Origin: Acidobacteriota bacterium
GTDB taxonomy: Bacteria; Acidobacteriota; Terriglobia; Terriglobales; Acidobacteriaceae
Assembly (NCBI GenBank): GCA_021805025.1
Contig: JAJZGF010000005.1
Span: forward strand, 1 to 64,000
DNA: 64,000 nucleotides
Direction: 5' to 3'
This document shows positions 18,713 to 29,682 of this stretch, one piece after another (the stretch's first letter is position 1; every line of letters begins with the position of its first letter). The notes below the pieces were generated by a model. That model was not told the DNA's origin and made no database searches. It saw only the letters and a program-made list of their open reading frames with translations. Position numbers and translations under genes: made by a program.

Positions 18713-21634
18713 ATGACCGGCAACGACATTCGCGAAAAGTTTCTGCGCTTTTTTGAGTCGAAGGGACACCGCCGTGTGCACTCTTCCTCACTGGTGCCCG
18801 CCAACGACCCCACGCTGCTCTTCACCAACGCGGGCATGAACCAGTTCAAGGACCTCTTCCTTGGCGCGGAAAAGCGCGAGTACAACCGGGCGACCACCTC
18901 GCAGAAGTGCGTGCGCGCCGGCGGCAAGCACAACGATCTTGAAAACGTCGGCTTCACCCGCCGCCACCACACCTTCTTTGAGATGCTGGGCAACTTCAGC
19001 TTCGGCGACTACTTCAAGCGCGACGCCATCGCCTACGCATGGGAGCTCGTCACCAGCCCCGAGTGGTTCGCCATCCCCAAAGACCGCCTCTACGTCACCA
19101 TCTTCGAGGGTGCGGACGGCGTCCCCCGCGACAACGAGGCCGAGCAGTTCTGGATCGAGGCCGGCGTCCCCAAAGAGCGCATCTTCCAGTACGGGCTCAA
19201 AGATAATTTCTGGCAGATGGGCGAAACCGGCCCCTGCGGACCCTGCTCGGAGATCTTCTACGACATGGGACTCGAAGCCGCCGAGACGCCCGGCGTCGAT
19301 CTCCCGTTTGGGAAAGACGACGCCCGCTACGTCGAGATCTGGAACCTGGTCTTCATGCAGTTCGACCGCTCCGCCATCGTCGACCCTGCCACCAAACAGA
19401 CCACCTATAACCTGACGCCGCTGCCCAAGCCCTCCATCGACACCGGCATGGGCCTGGAGCGGTTAGCCGCCGTGCTGCAAGGCAAAGTCAGCAACTTCGA
19501 GACGGACCTGTTTACGCCGCTCATCCAGCGCGCCGAAGAACTCACCGGCAAGGTCGTCAGCGAGGCCGCCATCGAGAGCGAAACCCGCACCGCCGATGAC
19601 GCCGCCGCCAGCCTCCGCATCATTGCCGACCACGCCCGCGCGGCCACGTTTCTCATCTCGGACGGCGTACTGCCCTCCAACGAAGGGCGCGGCTACGTCC
19701 TGCGCAAGATCCTTCGCCGCGGAATCCGCCACGGCCGCCTGCTCGGTCAGGAAAAGCCCTTCATGTGCCAGATGGTCTACGCCGTCCGCGATTTGATGCA
19801 GTGCGCTTATCCCGAGCTGATTGATTCTGCTGACCGCGTTGCCAAGGTCGTTGAAGCGGAAGAGAAGCAGTTCGACCGCGTGCTGAAGATCGGTTCGCGA
19901 GAACTCGACGAAGCGATTGTGCGGACCATAAAATCCGCCGTTGAAGCCGGAGTTTCCCGACTGCCCCACCCATGGGAGCCCGACGTCGAAATTGAACGCG
20001 CAGGCGAGTCGCAGGCCTCCATTGAACGATTCCTGCGCAAGAATCCTCAATTCGAACGCACTTTCAGAATCCAAGGTCCTAAGGCGCTATACGGCTTCCT
20101 CCTAACTCAATACCCTGACTTGCGCGTCCAACTCGATGGGAAAGAAGCCTTCCACCTCTACGAGACTTTCGGCCTCCCGTTAGATTTCATGGTCGATGCC
20201 GCCCGCGATGCAGGAGTGCAGTTTGACCACGAGGGCTTCGAATCTGCACGCGCCGAAGAACAAGCCCGCGCCCGCGCCAGTTGGAAGGGCGGCAGCCAGA
20301 AGACCGCCAGCCCCGCCTATCGCGAGCTGCCCAAAACCATCTTCGAAGGCTACCGCCAGCTCACCTCCACCGGCTGCGAGGTCCTCGCCCTCATCAAGGA
20401 CGGTGTCGGCGTTCCCGCCGCCGCCGCGGGCGATACCGTCGAGGTCGTCCTCGACCACACCAGCTTCTACGCCGACTCCGGCGGCCAGACCGGCGACACC
20501 GGTCTTTTCCTGGCCTCGGACGGCAATTCTACAGTCGCCGAGATCACCGGCTGCGTTGCGCCTGTGCAGGGGGTGCGCGCGCACAAGGCCATCCTCAAGC
20601 AAGCGCTGGCCGTGGGCGACCGCGTCAACACCGTCGTGGACGGGGCACGCCGCGACGCTATCCGCCGCAACCACACCGGCACGCACCTGCTCCACGCCGC
20701 GCTGCGCCAGGTCCTCGGCACCCACGTCAAGCAGGCCGGCTCCTCCGTCGAGCCCACGCGCCTGCGCTTCGACTTCTCCCACTTCGCGCAGGTGGCCGAC
20801 GAAGAGTTGCAGGAGATCGAGGACATCGTCAACCGCGAGGTCCTCTCCAACGCCCGCGTCGAAACGCTGGAAGACGTGCCCATCGACGTCGCCGTCAACG
20901 AGTACCACGCCATGGCCCTCTTCGGTGAAAAGTACGGCGACAAGGTTCGCGTCGTGAAGCTCTCCGACGGCTTCTCCACGGAGCTCTGCGGCGGCACGCA
21001 CACCGCGGCCACCGGCGAAATCGGCCTCTTCAAGCTCACCAGCGAGGGCGCCGTCTCCAGCGGCGTGCGCCGCATTGAGGCCATCAGCGGCCTCGGCTCG
21101 CTCTCCACCTTCCGCCGCGACTTCGAGGTCGCCAAGCTCGCCGGCCAGTACGTTCCGACAGTGGATAACCTTGCCGACGGCCTCCGTGCTAAATTCGCCA
21201 GCCAGGAAGAAGAGATGAAGCGCCTGCGCCGCGAGCTCGACGAGATGCGCATGAAGTCCGCCGCCGGCGCGCTGGATGAAGCCCTCAGCCACGCCGTCGA
21301 GGTCAAAGGCGTTCGCCTCGTCACGCTCCGCGCCGACGCACTGGAGCGCGGCCAGCTTCGCACGCTCGTTGACAACCTCAAGCAGAAGCTCGGCGAGGGC
21401 GTCGTCGTTCTCGCCTCGGCCCAGCCCGAGGGCAAGGTGGCCATCATCGCCGGCGTCACGCCCGGCCTCGTCAAGCGCATCCAGGCCGGCAAGCTCGTCG
21501 GCGCAGTCGCAAAGCTGGTGGGCGGCTCCGGCGGCGGCAAGCCCGAGATTGCAGAAGCCGGCGGCAAAGACCAGGCGCAGATTGATGCCGCGCTCAAGGC
21601 CGCGCCGGAGCTGGTCGCCGCGCTGCTCGGCTAG
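18713..21634 (+). CDS. alaS: Alanyl-tRNA synthetase with unusual internal insertion
   Basis: [65 protein letters not shown] editing motif; [13 protein letters not shown]. Confidence 0.97.
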   Translation: MTGNDIREKFLRFFESKGHRRVHSSSLVPANDPTLLFTNAGMNQFKDLFLGAEKREYNRATTSQKCVRAGGKHNDLENVGFTRRHHTFFEMLGNFSFGDYFKRDAIAYAWELVTSPEWFAIPKDRLYVTIFEGADGVPRDNEAEQFWIEAGVPKERIFQYGLKDNFWQMGETGPCGPCSEIFYDMGLEAAETPGVDLPFGKDDARYVEIWNLVFMQFDRSAIVDPATKQTTYNLTPLPKPSIDTGMGLERLAAVLQGKVSNFETDLFTPLIQRAEELTGKVVSEAAIESETRTADDAAASLRIIADHARAATFLISDGVLPSNEGRGYVLRKILRRGIRHGRLLGQEKPFMCQMVYAVRDLMQCAYPELIDSADRVAKVVEAEEKQFDRVLKIGSRELDEAIVRTIKSAVEAGVSRLPHPWEPDVEIERAGESQASIERFLRKNPQFERTFRIQGPKALYGFLLTQYPDLRVQLDGKEAFHLYETFGLPLDFMVDAARDAGVQFDHEGFESARAEEQARARASWKGGSQKTASPAYRELPKTIFEGYRQLTSTGCEVLALIKDGVGVPAAAAGDTVEVVLDHTSFYADSGGQTGDTGLFLASDGNSTVAEITGCVAPVQGVRAHKAILKQALAVGDRVNTVVDGARRDAIRRNHTGTHLLHAALRQVLGTHVKQAGSSVEPTRLRFDFSHFAQVADEELQEIEDIVNREVLSNARVETLEDVPIDVAVNEYHAMALFGEKYGDKVRVVKLSDGFSTELCGGTHTAATGEIGLFKLTSEGAVSSGVRRIEAISGLGSLSTFRRDFEVAKLAGQYVPTVDNLADGLRAKFASQEEEMKRLRRELDEMRMKSAAGALDEALSHAVEVKGVRLVTLRADALERGQLRTLVDNLKQKLGEGVVVLASAQPEGKVAIIAGVTPGLVKRIQAGKLVGAVAKLVGGSGGGKPEIAEAGGKDQAQIDAALKAAPELVAALLG

Positions 21635-21681
21635 TGGATGGCTGCGCCCCGCGCATCCATCGCAACGCAACCGTCAGAAAC

Positions 21682-21716
21682 ACAAAGGGCCGCATCTCTC
21701 CAGTGCGGCCCTTTGT
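21682..21716. terminator. Bidirectional rho-independent terminator between convergent genes
   Basis: ACAAAGGGCCGCA-TCTCTCCAG-TGCGGCCCTTTGT perfect hairpin. Confidence 0.85.
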
Positions 21717-21731
21717 CGCCTTCTGCGCCGG

Positions 21732-22604
21732 TTAGCGCACCGTGGCACTGCGGCCAAAGCTGTAGGCCACGCCGAAAGAGACGAGAGGAAACGTCTTCAA
21801 GGGATCCAGGTCACCTTTCCACTTCGCAATCTGCGCGTTCAGGTCGCTCTGTATCTGGACCGCAAGCGGGTTGGTGATGCTGGCCACGTTGGTGCATTGC
21901 GTCTGCGCCTGGTCATAACAGGCCCAGCCCGACAGGTTCGCCGTGAGGGATGGCGAGCCGATAAAGGCCGCACCCGCCTCAAACGGAAACGACCAGTGCC
22001 CGTTGCGCGGAATCGTATTGCCCCACCCCGCCGTGAGCGTTAGAGCCGGTTTGTTTGAGTGCAGGCCCAGCAGCGCGCTTGCGCTCAACGGCGTCGCGCC
22101 GGTAAACGGGTTGGCGGTCGCCGAGTAATACGTGCTTCCATTCAGCGTAAAGCTCGTTCCTCCCGGAAGGGCCGAGGACGCCGCCAACTGATTGCCGTTG
22201 TACATCATCAGTCCGGGACTGATGCGGAACCCCTTGTGAAAGGGATAGATATCGCCGGCAATCTGCGCCGTAGCCATGTTGAGCGTCGCCGTCGCGGGAA
22301 AGCCATTGGGCGTGAAACTGGTTGAATAGTTGAAGACACTGCCCGTCGCCCGCACGTTGAAATGGTTGTTCACGTACGCCGTCAGTTGCCCGCCCGGCCC
22401 CATCGGCGAAATCGTCCCGCCAATCGCAAAACGGGAAAATGGACGCCCCGATCCCTCGCTGCTCTGGACCACCGGACCTCCGCGCACTACGCCGCCACCG
22501 GCTGCATCGGCAAACAGGCTTGACGAGCTGGAAAACTGAGCTACCAGCGCTGCCGGCATCAACACCAGGGCGAATCCAAAATATCTAAGTCTATGGCTAA
22601 ACAT
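21732..22604 (-). CDS. Outer-membrane beta-barrel protein
   Basis: Signal peptide, alternating strand pattern, C-terminal ...VSFGVAYSFGRSATVR. Confidence 0.6.
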   Translation of the reverse strand: MFSHRLRYFGFALVLMPAALVAQFSSSSSLFADAAGGGVVRGGPVVQSSEGSGRPFSRFAIGGTISPMGPGGQLTAYVNNHFNVRATGSVFNYSTSFTPNGFPATATLNMATAQIAGDIYPFHKGFRISPGLMMYNGNQLAASSALPGGTSFTLNGSTYYSATANPFTGATPLSASALLGLHSNKPALTLTAGWGNTIPRNGHWSFPFEAGAAFIGSPSLTANLSGWACYDQAQTQCTNVASITNPLAVQIQSDLNAQIAKWKGDLDPLKTFPLVSFGVAYSFGRSATVR

Positions 22605-22886
22605 CGCGCCTCCAGAACCTGTCTCATCGCGGACCAGCTACCCTTGGAACAGGACACAGGTGCAAGGGTCAAACGCCGCTGCTTATCCCCTCATCGGCGA
22701 ACTGAAAGGATCCGTGAAGGAGATTCTGAGCGGAGATTACCATGGATTCAGAAAATGATTACTGTCGATCGGACCCATACATTACCTAAGACATGAGAGA
22801 AAAGTTGTATTTCGGAACTGGCCCCGCGCGTGCCATTCGACAGGTCCTTCTCGCGCAACAGGCGCATCATGCCGTAACCTTGCCCC

Positions 22887-23984
22887 ATGATCCAGCCCGA
22901 GATCGATCCTGAGGCGGTTGCCCGCTTCAGGCGAATGCTGCTTGCCTGGTATGACTCCCACCAGCGTGACCTGCCCTGGCGGCAGACGCAAGACCCCTAC
23001 GCCATTTGGGTCTCGGAGATCATGCTCCAGCAGACACGCGTCGCCGTCGTCATCGATCGCTACCAGGCCTTCCTGCAGCGCTTTCCCTCGCTGCCCGCGC
23101 TCGCTCTCGCTCCCGAGCAGGACGTCCTGGCCGTCTGGAGCGGACTCGGCTACTACCGCCGCGCCCGCATGTTGCACAAGGCCGCCCAGTTTGTCATTGA
23201 ACACCACAACGGCGTCCTGCCCTCCACCGTCGAGCAGTTGCGCCTGCTGCCCGGCATCGGGGCTTATACCGCCGCGGCCCTTGCCAGCATCGCCTTCAGT
23301 CGGCCCGTCGGCCTGGTTGACGGCAACGTGGAGCGTGTCTTCTGCCGCCTCCAGGATTGGCCCGGCGCCGTCCGTGTTTCCGGGCCCACCCTCCGCCGCA
23401 GAGTTGAGATCCTTGCCAACCAGCTCGTCCACCCCACCCGGCCCGGAGACTTCAACCAGGCTCTCATGGAACTGGGCGCCACCCTCTGCACTCCGCGCAG
23501 GCCGCAGTGCCTGTCCTGCCCCGTCGCTGTCGACTGCTCCACCCGCGGCGAGCACAAGACAACTCCGCGCCCCCCTATGCTCAGCACGCAGGTCGCCTGC
23601 GCCCTCGCCGTCCGGTCCGCTGCGCAGCCCTGCCCCTCCCACCTCGAGGTGCTCCTCGAGCAGCGGCCGACCGGTGAATCGGTCATGCCCGGGATGTGGC
23701 AATTGCCGGTCCTGCACGACCCTCAGGTGCCCGCTGCGCAGCTCCGCATGACCGTGCGCCATGCCATCATGCAGGTCAACTACTACGTCCGCATCCGCAC
23801 CGTCCTTGAAGACGACGTTGACGCCCTCACCCTCCTCCAGGGCAACCGCCGCTGGGTTCCGCTCGCTGAGGCCGGATCAGTGGCCCTCACCGGCCTGGCC
23901 CGCAAGGTCCTCACCCGAGCGCACCTCGTGCAGCCCTCGGTGCAGAAGCCTGCGGCAGCCCCGCAACGCAGCCACGAGCCGTAA
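22887..23984 (+). CDS. mutY: A/G-specific adenine glycosylase
   Basis: PWRQTQDPYAIWVSEIMLQQTRV, LPGIGAYTAAALASIAF HhH-GPD, CTPRRPQCLSCPVAVDC 4Fe-4S loop. Confidence 0.95.
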   Translation: MIQPEIDPEAVARFRRMLLAWYDSHQRDLPWRQTQDPYAIWVSEIMLQQTRVAVVIDRYQAFLQRFPSLPALALAPEQDVLAVWSGLGYYRRARMLHKAAQFVIEHHNGVLPSTVEQLRLLPGIGAYTAAALASIAFSRPVGLVDGNVERVFCRLQDWPGAVRVSGPTLRRRVEILANQLVHPTRPGDFNQALMELGATLCTPRRPQCLSCPVAVDCSTRGEHKTTPRPPMLSTQVACALAVRSAAQPCPSHLEVLLEQRPTGESVMPGMWQLPVLHDPQVPAAQLRMTVRHAIMQVNYYVRIRTVLEDDVDALTLLQGNRRWVPLAEAGSVALTGLARKVLTRAHLVQPSVQKPAAAPQRSHEP

Positions 23985-23998
23985 AAGCAAGCAGGCTT

Positions 23999-24205
23999 TC
24001 AGTAGTAGTCTGAGCAGCTCAGGTAATAGCCGCATTGGGTGCACACCAGTTTGCATCGGTGGCCCGTCAGCCGGCTGGAACACGTCGGGCATACCTGGCA
24101 GTGGTGCTCGGCGGGTAAATCGGCCGCAGCCGTGCAATCCGCACCACTTTGTGGGAAATCCGAGGCAAAATCGGGATCAAAGGCTTGCGGCCGGTGCGGC
24201 AACAT
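23999..24205 (-). CDS. Small zinc-ribbon protein
   Basis: [33 protein letters not shown]; Cys pairs. Confidence 0.55.
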   Translation of the reverse strand: MLPHRPQAFDPDFASDFPQSGADCTAAADLPAEHHCQVCPTCSSRLTGHRCKLVCTQCGYYLSCSDYY

Positions 24206-24370
24206 GCCCGACAGATTAGCATAGAGATGAGTACAGCCTGCCCCGCAGTGTCCCGGCAGGTGCCTTTGGCATCAACCTATTTCGAGCGCCGCCCGTGCTT
24301 CCCCTCAGGCGGTGCATCCCAACCATTCATTCAGAATCCACAGATTCCGGAAACAACCCAAGGAGGAAAT

Positions 24371-24802
24371 ATGGCAAGCAAGGCAAGTGCGGTTTGGACA
24401 GGTTCACTGAAGGAAGGCAAGGGCACCATCTCCACGGCAACCGGCGTGCTCAGCAACGCAAACTACTCCTTCGCCACGCGGTTTGAAGGCGCCGCCAGCG
24501 GCACCACGCCCGAGGAGCTCATCGCAGCGGCTCACGCCAGTTGCTTCTCCATGGCGCTGGGCGCGCAGCTTGGCGAAGCCGGACTGACCCCGGCAAAGAT
24601 CGAGACCCACGCCGCCGTCACTCTGGCCAAGACCGACGCGGGCTTCGCCGTGACCAAGATTGCCCTGACCTCCACGGCCAGCGTGCCCGGCGCCACCAAG
24701 GAAACCTTTGACAATGCCGCCGGCAACGCCAAGGCAGGCTGCCCCATCTCCAAGCTCTTCGCCAACAACACAGAGATCACCCTGGACGCCAAGCTGGTCT
24801 GA
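24371..24802 (+). CDS. OsmC family peroxiredoxin
   Basis: ASKASAVWTGSLKEGKGTISTATGVLSNANYSFATRFEG...TTPEELIAAAHASCFSMAL; AGGAGG upstream. Confidence 0.93.
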   Translation: MASKASAVWTGSLKEGKGTISTATGVLSNANYSFATRFEGAASGTTPEELIAAAHASCFSMALGAQLGEAGLTPAKIETHAAVTLAKTDAGFAVTKIALTSTASVPGATKETFDNAAGNAKAGCPISKLFANNTEITLDAKLV

Positions 24803-25015
24803 AGCCGGGCCTTACCCGGCCTGCAGCTCTGGCCCTATCCTGTCCCATCCGCGCCGCGCCGGCCCTCAGCGCAGCCGGGTGGGACACACATTTTGCGCCT
24901 CCGCAAATTCTCTTGACAGTGCAGGCGCCCCTGCGCCAATGTCAATCCCGCGTCGCATCATCCTCTGCCTGCTTCCCTTCATCGCGCGACGAACCATTCC
25001 CCGGCAAAGGAGCCG

Positions 25016-25429
25016 ATGTCCATGCATCATCTGCACTTCAACCACTGGGCCGTTTTCGTCTCTGCTGCTTTTCTCTGGCTCCTCGGAGCAATCTGGTACT
25101 CGCCGCTGCTCTTCGCCAAGCCGTGGGTCGAGATTGTCGGCCGCAAGATGGGCGAGAAGCCCAAAGGCGTCGTCCACGGCATGATCGCGTCTTTTATCGG
25201 AGACCTGCTGATCGCCTTCGTTCTCGCGCACATCATCGCCTGGTCTGGCGCGGACACCGCAGGCTGGGGCGTCTTTATCGGCGTCCTCACCTGGGTCGGT
25301 TTTGTGCTTGCCCCGCTCTACCCGCAGCGCATCTATGAAGGGCGGCCATTCAAATACTTCGCCATCAACGGCGGCTACTGGCTCGCAGGTCTCGCTGTGG
25401 CCGGCGCACTGCTCGCAACCTGGCGCTGA
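25016..25429 (+). CDS. DUF1761 domain membrane protein
   Basis: Four hydrophobic segments; AIWYSPLLFAKPWVEIVG motif. Confidence 0.75.
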   Translation: MSMHHLHFNHWAVFVSAAFLWLLGAIWYSPLLFAKPWVEIVGRKMGEKPKGVVHGMIASFIGDLLIAFVLAHIIAWSGADTAGWGVFIGVLTWVGFVLAPLYPQRIYEGRPFKYFAINGGYWLAGLAVAGALLATWR

Positions 25430-25448
25430 GCCCGATCCCGCCCGCTGA

Positions 25449-26030
25449 TCAACTGGCCCGCTGTCCCGTCGCCGCCTGCACCACCTCGAGCATCGTCGTT
25501 ACCAGCGCCAGCGGCAGCCCGACCACGTTGAAGTAGCAGCCCTCCACACGCGGAATCCACCTGGCGGCCCGCCCCTGGATGCCATAGGCCCCCGCCTTGT
25601 CCATCGGCTCGCCGGTGGCAACGTATGCGGCAATCTCCTCATCGCTCAGCGTCCGGAAGCGCACGCCCGTCACCTCCGCGGCCACCTCCACCCGCCGCGC
25701 CGTCACCACCGCTACGCCGGTGATCACGCGATGCGTGCGCCCGCTCAGCAGCCGCAGCATCCGCGCCGCATCCGCCGCGTCTTCCGGCTTGCCCAGCATG
25801 TGGTTGTCCAGCGTCACCGTCGTGTCCGCGCCCAGCACCACGGCCTCGGCATTGCCCCCCGCGTCAAACACCGCCTGCGCCTTCTCCCGCGCCAGCCGCG
25901 TCACATAGGCGATCGGGTCCTCCTCGGGCCGCGGATCCTCATTGAGATGCGCTGCGCGAACCTCGAAGGTGAACCCCGCCTGCGTCAACAACTCCTTCCG
26001 ACGCGGCGATGCAGAGGCAAGAATCAGCAC
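25449..26030 (-). CDS. maf: Maf family nucleotide pyrophosphatase
   Basis: LILASASPRRKELLTQAGF...VLGADTTV...YGIQGRAARWIPRVEGCYFNVVGLPL; GTG start overlaps upstream stop (GTGCTGA). Confidence 0.92.
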   Translation of the reverse strand: MLILASASPRRKELLTQAGFTFEVRAAHLNEDPRPEEDPIAYVTRLAREKAQAVFDAGGNAEAVVLGADTTVTLDNHMLGKPEDAADAARMLRLLSGRTHRVITGVAVVTARRVEVAAEVTGVRFRTLSDEEIAAYVATGEPMDKAGAYGIQGRAARWIPRVEGCYFNVVGLPLALVTTMLEVVQAATGQRAS

Positions 26031-27016
26031 CCGACCATCCTCAGCCCCGTCCGCATCCCGCCCGGCGTCGCCACGCCCCACGCCATCGCCGGCGTATTGT
26101 GCGCCAGCCCGAAGCGCCCATCCGGCCCCAGCAGAATCATCCCCCCGTGCCCTCCCAGCCGGTTATAGAGATACGCAATCGCCTCCTGCGCGGCCAGCTC
26201 CGGCGCGGTTCCCTCGGCCACGCGGTCCGTGGCCCACTTGCCCAGCACCAGCTTCATAATCGGCTCGCCCCAACCCGTCAGGCTCACCGCCGCCGCCAGG
26301 TTGTCCGCATAACACCCGCATCCGATCAGCGAAGAATCGCCCACGCGCCCCGGCGTCTTGTTCAGCGTGCCGCCGGTCGAGGTCGCCGCCGCCAGGTTGC
26401 CCTCGGCATCCAGCGCCACCGCGCCCACCGTGTCATGCGAATGCATCCGCACCGCGGTCTCCGGACTCTTGTCGTCCTGCAGCACATGGCTGGGAATCGC
26501 CTCGGGACCGCTGAACGTGTCGTCGGCCAGCCCGGCCCGCTCGCGCGCCTTGGCATGGGCCAGCCGCTCGCGCTCGCGCGGCAGCACCAGCTCGCTGTTC
26601 TCAATCAGCGCCATCCCGTGCGACCGCGCAAACTCCTCTGCGCCCGCGCCCACAAAATACACGTGCGGACTCTTTTCCAGCACCAAGCGCGCCGCCTGGA
26701 TCGGGTTTCGCAGGCGCTCCACGCACGCCACGCCGCCCGCCTTCATCCGTCCGCCGTCCATCAACAACGCATCCAGTTGCACGCGCCCGTCGGAGGTCAA
26801 AAAGCTGCCGCGCCCCGCGTCAAATGTCGGATCGTCTTCAAGCACCGTGACGGCCGTCTCCACGGCATCCAGCGCCGCGCCGCCGCGCTCCAGCACCGCA
26901 TAGCCGGCCTCCAGCGCCGCACGCACACCGGCCTCATGCGCCGCCTGCGCCTCTTCGGGGATCGCCCACGCACCCCCGTGCACCAGAAGCGTGGGTTGAT
27001 GTCTTGAATTTTGCAT
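26024..27016 (-). CDS. Isoaspartyl peptidase / L-asparaginase (Ntn hydrolase), cytoplasmic
   Basis: LLVHGGAWAIPEE..., DTVGAVALDAEGNLAAATSTGGT autocleavage site. Confidence 0.92.
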   Translation of the reverse strand: MQNSRHQPTLLVHGGAWAIPEEAQAAHEAGVRAALEAGYAVLERGGAALDAVETAVTVLEDDPTFDAGRGSFLTSDGRVQLDALLMDGGRMKAGGVACVERLRNPIQAARLVLEKSPHVYFVGAGAEEFARSHGMALIENSELVLPRERERLAHAKARERAGLADDTFSGPEAIPSHVLQDDKSPETAVRMHSHDTVGAVALDAEGNLAAATSTGGTLNKTPGRVGDSSLIGCGCYADNLAAAVSLTGWGEPIMKLVLGKWATDRVAEGTAPELAAQEAIAYLYNRLGGHGGMILLGPDGRFGLAHNTPAMAWGVATPGGMRTGLRMVGC

Positions 27017-27099
27017 AACCCGTGTATGGTAGCCGATTCACCGTCGGCCGTGTTGCCGCGCACCCGGCTCGCGGTCTTCTTCCTCAGCCCCGCCGTCTG

Positions 27100-28419
27100 T
27101 CATTCGGTATTCGCGCCCATCTCGCCTGCCAGGCTGCCGTCGTCTGTCATCGCGCGCGATGCACTTTCGCCGTCAACGGCGGCACCATCAGGCGCAAATC
27201 CCGAAAAAATCCACCGGTAGATCCCGCCCACAAATGTCTTGTCCTGCAGAAAGATCAGCACAGACGTAAAGATGATGCTGAACAGCACCACAGCATAGGT
27301 GCTGTTTTGAATCAGGTCTCCGGCGGCGATGCCGTGCTGCAGCGGCAGCGACGCAAGAACCGCCGCCGCCAGCCCTCTGGGCGCCATCACCGCCATCCGG
27401 CAGGCGTCTCTCCGCGGCGTCGACTTATGCACTCCGAAGCGCACAATCGCAATCCGCAAGATGAAGATCAGCAGCGTCACCGTGAGCCCGAAGGTAATCC
27501 ATGAGATGTTCTTCACCTCAATCGAGAGCCCGATGTAGACAAAGAAAAACGTCTTCAGCAGAAAAACAATCTCTGCAAAAAAGGTCTTCTCGCGCTCGTT
27601 CAGCCCCACCGGCTCCAGCGACGGAAACTTCTTTGACATCAGCGCGCCGTGCCATGCCACGTTGCCCAGGCCAATGCCGAACACCAGTGCGGCAATGGCC
27701 CCGCTGTAACCCAGCATCTCCGTCACGCCGAAGATCAGAAACATGAACGCCGCCGTGGTGAACATGCCGTTCTGCAGTGTGCGCATCCGGCTCAGCAGGT
27801 TTGACCAGAAGACCGCGCCCAGCCCGCCCAGAATCCCGGCCAGAAGAAACGAGCCCACCAGCGCCCCCAGCATCGGCCCCACGCGCACATTGCCCGCCCG
27901 CATGCCGTCCAGCAGAGCCAGCGTAATGACGATCGAAAACACATCGCCCACCGCCGATTCCAGAAACAGAATCACCGACGAAGCTCGACCCATCTTGAGC
28001 TGCGCGGAAAGCGGAATGACGACGGCGGGCGAGAGGCCGCCCAGCACCGAACCCATCATCAGGGAGCGCATGACACCGAGATGCGCCAGCTTCCACGCCG
28101 CCAGCGCCACCACGCCCGCCGTCACCACAAAGTTCAACGTGGCCAGAATCAGCGTGCCCTTCAGCGCCGTGCGCAGCGTGTGAATTTGCAGCTCCGTGCC
28201 GCTCTCAAACAGGATGAAGACCAGCGTGACGGTGGTAAAGATCGGGCCGACCTTGCCAAACTCCGCCGGCGTCACCAGGTGCGTCACAGGCCCCAGAATC
28301 AGCCCGATGACAATCAGCAGCAACACGTCCGGCACGCGGGTTTTGGCAAACAGGCCCACAAAGAGATGCGCGCCAAAGACCAGAGCGCCGATGAAGGCAA
28401 TTACCAATGCGGTCATCAT
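27100..28419 (-). CDS. Cation:proton antiporter (CPA family)
   Basis: ~12 TM; RVPDVLLLIVIGLILGPV, SGTELQ, SVLGGLSPAVVIPL. Confidence 0.88.
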   Translation of the reverse strand: MMTALVIAFIGALVFGAHLFVGLFAKTRVPDVLLLIVIGLILGPVTHLVTPAEFGKVGPIFTTVTLVFILFESGTELQIHTLRTALKGTLILATLNFVVTAGVVALAAWKLAHLGVMRSLMMGSVLGGLSPAVVIPLSAQLKMGRASSVILFLESAVGDVFSIVITLALLDGMRAGNVRVGPMLGALVGSFLLAGILGGLGAVFWSNLLSRMRTLQNGMFTTAAFMFLIFGVTEMLGYSGAIAALVFGIGLGNVAWHGALMSKKFPSLEPVGLNEREKTFFAEIVFLLKTFFFVYIGLSIEVKNISWITFGLTVTLLIFILRIAIVRFGVHKSTPRRDACRMAVMAPRGLAAAVLASLPLQHGIAAGDLIQNSTYAVVLFSIIFTSVLIFLQDKTFVGGIYRWIFSGFAPDGAAVDGESASRAMTDDGSLAGEMGANTE

Positions 28420-28559
28420 GACGATTCGACCTCGCGATCTCCGCCGGGTTCTGCAGATGTCAATCTACAACATTCCCGCATCTGCGCAGTGTTGCGACTT
28501 GCTCAAAAAAAAAGACTGTCTGGTGTATGGATGGATTCAGAAGTTCTGCCTGCGCCGCT

Positions 28560-29606
28560 TCACTCTTGGATGCCGTCCTTTTCAAAGCGGCTCCAGTGGT
28601 CCAGAATTTCTTCGACCACCGCGTGACCCACCGTGTAGGCCGCTTCCAGCGAAGGCAGATAGGCGCTGTAGGTTCCGATGCGCTGCTGCGCCAGGCTTTC
28701 AGCCGCACTCATCCCGCGTGGCTGGCGGTCAAAGTTGCTCACTGTGCGCAGCACCAGGATGCGGTTCCAATCCACGCGCCCTGCGCGGCTCAGATCCTTC
28801 AGCGCCAGCAGCGTGCCGGTATCTTCCATCGCTGTGGTCACAAACTGCCCCTTGCCGCCGGTGAAGTAGCTGACCCACTGCGCGGCCCACGCGTCCATCC
28901 GTGCGCCGTGCCAGTAGGTCGAGGACGACAGTTCATCGCCCATCGCTACAAACGGAGGCCGCTGCGCCGCCGCTCCGTCGAAATGGCCGCGTGCCGCGCG
29001 CAGCTTGTCCGTGTCTGCCAAGGGGATCGCGCGCGTCAAATCGTAAGCCCACTGCGCAAGACCCGCGTTCAGCGCATACACCTGTCCATCTAGCGGCGCG
29101 ACCGGCATTTCAAAAGGCCGCTCTTTGCGCAGAGGAATATAGCCCGTGGTCCAATCCGACGGAATCTCGCGCGCATCAATCTCGTACCCCAGATCGCCAT
29201 CCACCACCCACCGCGCCCACACCGCGGATCCCAGTGAGGCCCGCTCCGGCGTTGCGCCCGCGATGCCCGCAATCAGCCAGTACGCATGGCGCAGATCAAA
29301 GCGCGGATCAAGTCCCAGCGCCATGATCGTTGCCGCGGCGTTTCCCGTGCCCTGCCCGGTCAGCACGGCCATCTCGCCCCGCGCATTCATGCGCACGGCA
29401 TGGTAGGCGGCGGGCAGCGGATAGATGCGATCAAGTCGGTCCCGCTCGACCCAATACTGCAGTTCGCCCGGCGCATCCCCCGTGTCCTGGCCCTGCTCAA
29501 ACATGGCCACAACCATAACCTTCACCACGATCGGCCGCGGACCGCCATGGGCCATCACAGCAAAGGCGTATGGGAAAAGGCACGCCGCAAAAGCGCGAAT
29601 ACGCAT
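28560..29606 (-). CDS. Purine nucleoside permease (NUP family)
   Basis: PRPIVVKVMVVAMFEQGQDTGDAPGELQYWVER...VLTGQGTGNAAATIMALGLDPRFDLRHAYWLIAGIAG. Confidence 0.88.
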   Translation of the reverse strand: MRIRAFAACLFPYAFAVMAHGGPRPIVVKVMVVAMFEQGQDTGDAPGELQYWVERDRLDRIYPLPAAYHAVRMNARGEMAVLTGQGTGNAAATIMALGLDPRFDLRHAYWLIAGIAGATPERASLGSAVWARWVVDGDLGYEIDAREIPSDWTTGYIPLRKERPFEMPVAPLDGQVYALNAGLAQWAYDLTRAIPLADTDKLRAARGHFDGAAAQRPPFVAMGDELSSSTYWHGARMDAWAAQWVSYFTGGKGQFVTTAMEDTGTLLALKDLSRAGRVDWNRILVLRTVSNFDRQPRGMSAAESLAQQRIGTYSAYLPSLEAAYTVGHAVVEEILDHWSRFEKDGIQE

Positions 29607-29682
29607 CCTCATTGATTGCGATCTTAAATCATGCGCTGCGCGCAATCGCCGCCGCACTGCGATATAGGATGGGAGGCACGAG

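Noticed and set aside
20180-21670. 496-aa - strand ORF over alaS
   Set aside because: Antisense shadow of alaS, no recognisable motif
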